A stretch of 64,000 bases of DNA from Watersipora subatra. Taxonomy: Eukaryota; Bryozoa; Gymnolaemata; Cheilostomatida; Watersiporidae. The position numbers and the translations under genes were made by a program. The stretch covers positions 4,878,001 through 4,942,000 of the forward strand of contig NC_088710.1 in the NCBI RefSeq assembly GCF_963576615.1, given 5' to 3'. Below the pieces are notes generated by a model. The model saw nothing but the letters and a program-made list of their open reading frames with translations, did not search any database and was not told the origin of the DNA. Shown here piece by piece: positions 61,121-64,000 of this stretch; the first letter of the stretch is position 1; each line of letters opens with the position of its first letter.

Positions 61121-62690
61121 TATGTGTATTTAAAGAAAAAGCTCTTTGCATATCATAAGATGAGATTATAGTGTGTCATTGACTGTTATTGTATCTACAG
61201 TACAGTAATTTGCACCATTTTGTATCGAGTCTGTGAATCTTGTCAATCAGTCTGCCTGTCATTCTTATGCAAATTCAGGTACACTGGTAAAATAATCATT
61301 GCTATTTGAATCATTTGTAAGTTTTCACTTTTCAGTGATTTGAAAATTTGATTTTGCGAACCCGCGCTTTTTGATAACATAAAGCTTCTTTCAAATATTT
61401 AAAATTGACCCGAGTATGTTCTAACATAACCTTTAGGTTCTAATTGGTGCAGTAAGTTAGCTATATAATCTTTAAGCATTTTTGTTTATAAAAACAGTAG
61501 ATTATCTTATTATTTCATTGGCTATTTGTCAAATAGACTGTCTCAACAGTTTAGCATTTGGTTCAAGGTCCTGTTTTTCAGGTGGAAAGGTCTGTTAATA
61601 CTATGTTGTCAAGCTGAGTCAATTATGTCTCGCTCTTGCAGTCGGTCATTCCAACGATGACTGTCTTATGGTTTAGTCTTTATTACTGACTTCCATGCAA
61701 CTCTGTTTTCCTCCTTCCCTTGTCATCTGTTTGTCTCAGGTTATTTTGAGCATCAGTTTTCTTGTAACCGACAAAAATGTAGATGCATGTTTGGTTACGG
61801 CTTGACAAACAACTAGTTTCGACCAATCATTTGCTGGTGCATAAAAATAATTGTATGTTCTTATTTGCGGCAACTGGCTAATGAATTAATGACAATCAAA
61901 CTTACATCTAAAATGCTCTACATATAAAAGTTCTCTAACTTCTTGGTAGTTCTATTAAATAAAGCGTCTCCTCCAATGGTTTCTAATAATCTCACGCTTT
62001 CAAAGAACTTTTTGACTTTAAAAGGTAAAATATTCTAGCGAAGGTTGTCACTTAAGGTCAAATCTTGGCCTAGTTCTACTAAATATTAACACCGCCTGCG
62101 CGAATATAGATACTACTAAAATGTTCTTTCATATTATATACTTCGTGCGAAAGATATCCACGCTGGAAATAAATTGTGATTGGTTAAAGCATTTAGGAAC
62201 TCAAATTAGCATTTAATACGTCATCAAATGATTGGTCGAGACCGCAGTTTTTTTTCAAACTTTGGCCAGATATGTGTGTGTGTGTGCGCGCGCATGTGCA
62301 TTTTTCGCCAGTTTACAAGAACTTTACTGCTTCAAATGACTTAAAATTCGGTGATTCTACATAAAGGGCTGTTTATCATCATGACGTTAACAGACTGTTT
62401 CACATGCCCATGGCCCAACAGGATCTGTAAAGCACTGCATACAGGAAGTTGGCTCTGTGAGCCAGATGAGTTGCATATATGTAGCTTATTTGATTCTAAT
62501 GATTTTAGTAAAATAAAAATTTCTTAAGCAATCATTATTTTTGCTACTTTCGTGTCATATTAAAGACTCTCTGGTACCCCCAGCATATATGCGCATGCCT
62601 TTTCAATGAAGAATCATCAAATTTATTTTGGTCTCCGCTCCTAAATTAATGTGTGATGTTTTTACGCTTTTTAAAAATCTCTCAACCTTA

Positions 62691-62995
62691 GAACTATTAC
62701 GAGTCACAATATGGTATAATGTAGTTATCTGCACTCGTACTATAGAACTATTACGAGTCACAATATGGTATAATGTAGTTATCTGCACTCGTACTATAGA
62801 ACTATTACGAGTCACAATATGGTATAATGTAGTTATCTGCACTCGTACTATAGAACTATTACGAGTCACAATATGGTATAATGTAGTTATCTGCACTCGT
62901 ACTATAGAACTATTACGAGTCACAATATGGTATAATGTAGTTATCTGCACTCGTACTATTGTATGGTATAATGTAGTTATCTGCACTCGTACTAT
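62691..62995. repeat. 54-bp minisatellite, 5 copies plus a partial
   Basis: Unit: GAACTATTACGAGTCACAAT, ATGGTATAATGTAGTTATCT, GCACTCGTACTATA. Copies are almost identical, indicating recent expansion. The period is a multiple of three, which leaves frames open on both strands. Confidence 0.95.
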
Positions 62996-63242
62996 TGAAA
63001 TAATCTTTTGCAAGCATCAATTAAAATTTCTGTTTTGTTGTTATAGACGCTTTGTCTTAAGAACGAGCTTAGATAATAAAGCAAATGATTTTGAATGGTT
63101 TGAATAATATAACACCAGCTTGATCTGACAGATCGGTTTCGCTTCGAGGTTTGGAATGACATTGAACTGTTCAACAATGTATTAGGGTTCACCTAGGCTA
63201 CAGTAGTAAAAAATGTTGACTCCCAAGGTGTATTTCTTATAG

Positions 63243-63341
63243 GTTACAGATGAGTGTGTCAGGAAATGTGGACGTAGATTTCAAGACGAAATTGGCAAAT
63301 TTAGGTTTCTCAATGAAATAATCAAGATGATTTCACCAAAA
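63243..63341 (+). CDS. GGA1: GGA-like exon 3, VHS domain continued
   Basis: Acceptor ATTTCTTATAG, donor CCAAAA/GTAAGT, 33 codons, phase 0. Reads VTDECVRKCGRRFQDEIGKF and RFLNEIIKMISPK, nearly the same as CMKSCGKRFHDEVGKFRFLNELIKVVSPK of vertebrate GGAs. Remaining exons (rest of VHS, GAT, hinge, GAE ear) lie beyond the window. Confidence 0.92.
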
Positions 63342-63404
63342 GTAAGTCAGTACTAGCTTGATCATCTCATTGCTCACAGTATTAGTAACGTGTAAGGTTA
63401 TACC

Positions 63405-64000
63405 CTACTGGATGAAATTATTCGATAGATTTAATGATTCGCGAATTCACGTACTGGCAATTCCGCGAATTATTAAAATCCGCGAATAATTTGCTTTACT
63501 TTTCAACACAAAGGAGAATAACTACTACCTCAAATTAATGACTAACCGCTAGGCAGAGTTAGTAAACGTTGATGAGTTCCAAACTCTTTTAAAATCATCG
63601 CTGGGGCTTTGAGTTAAGCCCATAGTCAAGGCATCCCACTTCTTTACAAAATTATTCAAGGTTTTCACAAGTTATATGGAATTTGGCAGGGCGTTATCAT
63701 TGCAAAAATCTCTCCTGTAGTTCTTTACGTTGAAAAAAACTCATAACTTACCACAAGTTGTTGGTTCACCAAATGCCTCCACATCGAAAAATATTCATAA
63801 AAACTCTCTGGATTCAGTCAAAAATTTATAGTTCAGCATGATGGACATAAATTTCTTAGCTAAATAAAAACCTAAACACGTGGTATCTGCATGTGAAGGT
63901 TTTACTCTATTGCTAGCTGCTTTCACAGATTATTTTTATTCCCGAATGTGTTCATCCGTGAATAACTTAGTCCGCGAATATGCCATGAAAAGACAATTCT
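63405..64000 (+). repeat. Dispersed repeat rich in CGCGAAT words
   Basis: TACCCTACTGGATGAAATTATTCG followed by TTCCGCGAATTATTAAAATC, the reverse of the copy at 1-115. More CCGTGAATAAC and CCGCGAATA words at 63955-63985 suggest the inverted far end of the same element, about 580 bp long. It lies in a GGA-like intron. Confidence 0.45.

Larger units (their letters stand above)
59667..63242 (+). other. GGA-like intron 2
   Basis: A 3.6-kb intron with a dispersed repeat (61030-61120, shared with 4677-4770), a short (TG)n/(CG)n alternating tract at about 62274-62295 that could adopt Z-DNA, and the 54-bp minisatellite at 62691-62995. No other exon seen. Confidence 0.6.

Overview
The window is animal nuclear DNA: AT-rich, with small coding exons bounded by GT/AG splice sites, SINEs, LINEs, a hAT and a Tigger-like DNA transposon, many minisatellites and very long (TA)n runs. 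Gene content and repeat style suggest a marine invertebrate, probably a lophotrochozoan such as a mollusc or bryozoan. That assignment is an inference and is weak.

Left part (1-9.1 kb): five exons on the minus strand (8369-8946, 6611-6856, 2415-2587, 1732-1894, 187-378) join with matching splice phases into about 450 codons. They encode a P-loop (STAND/NACHT-like) NTPase with a helical, TPR-like C-terminus. Its 5' end is not resolved. The introns hold 62-bp and 39-bp minisatellites and a Tigger-like element (747-1653). At 9891-11110 lies a hAT transposon remnant with 340-bp inverted repeats and an 8-bp target duplication.

Middle (14.1-45.9 kb): a 31.8-kb array of a 5.24-kb repeat unit in five copies. 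Copies 4 and 5 are full length, copies 1-3 are deleted or truncated, and a tail block of 2.8-3.6 kb follows copies 2 and 5. Each unit carries minus-strand exon-like pieces, including a duplicated 58-nt micro-exon, and a 3' fragment of a LINE set in (TA)n. Each tail carries a larger decayed piece of that LINE family (R2-type CCHC plus restriction-like endonuclease), a 62-codon ORF behind a TATA box, and a hairpin. Copy 3 alone is interrupted by a 5'-truncated CR1/Jockey-like LINE with an open 951-codon APE-RT frame. The second tail alone contains a 100-bp palindrome and a textbook type I hammerhead ribozyme.

Right part (46-64 kb): two host genes on the plus strand. Seven phase-matched exons (49920-55806) encode a cyclin-D1-binding protein 1 (CCNDBP1/GCIP) homologue lacking only its first exon(s). 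Three exons (57720-57753, 59506-59666, 63243-63341) encode the start and VHS domain of a GGA clathrin adaptor that runs off the window. Neither gene forms a long ORF, and both were assembled from splice phase and family similarity. Introns here contain SINEs, palindromes and a 54-bp minisatellite.
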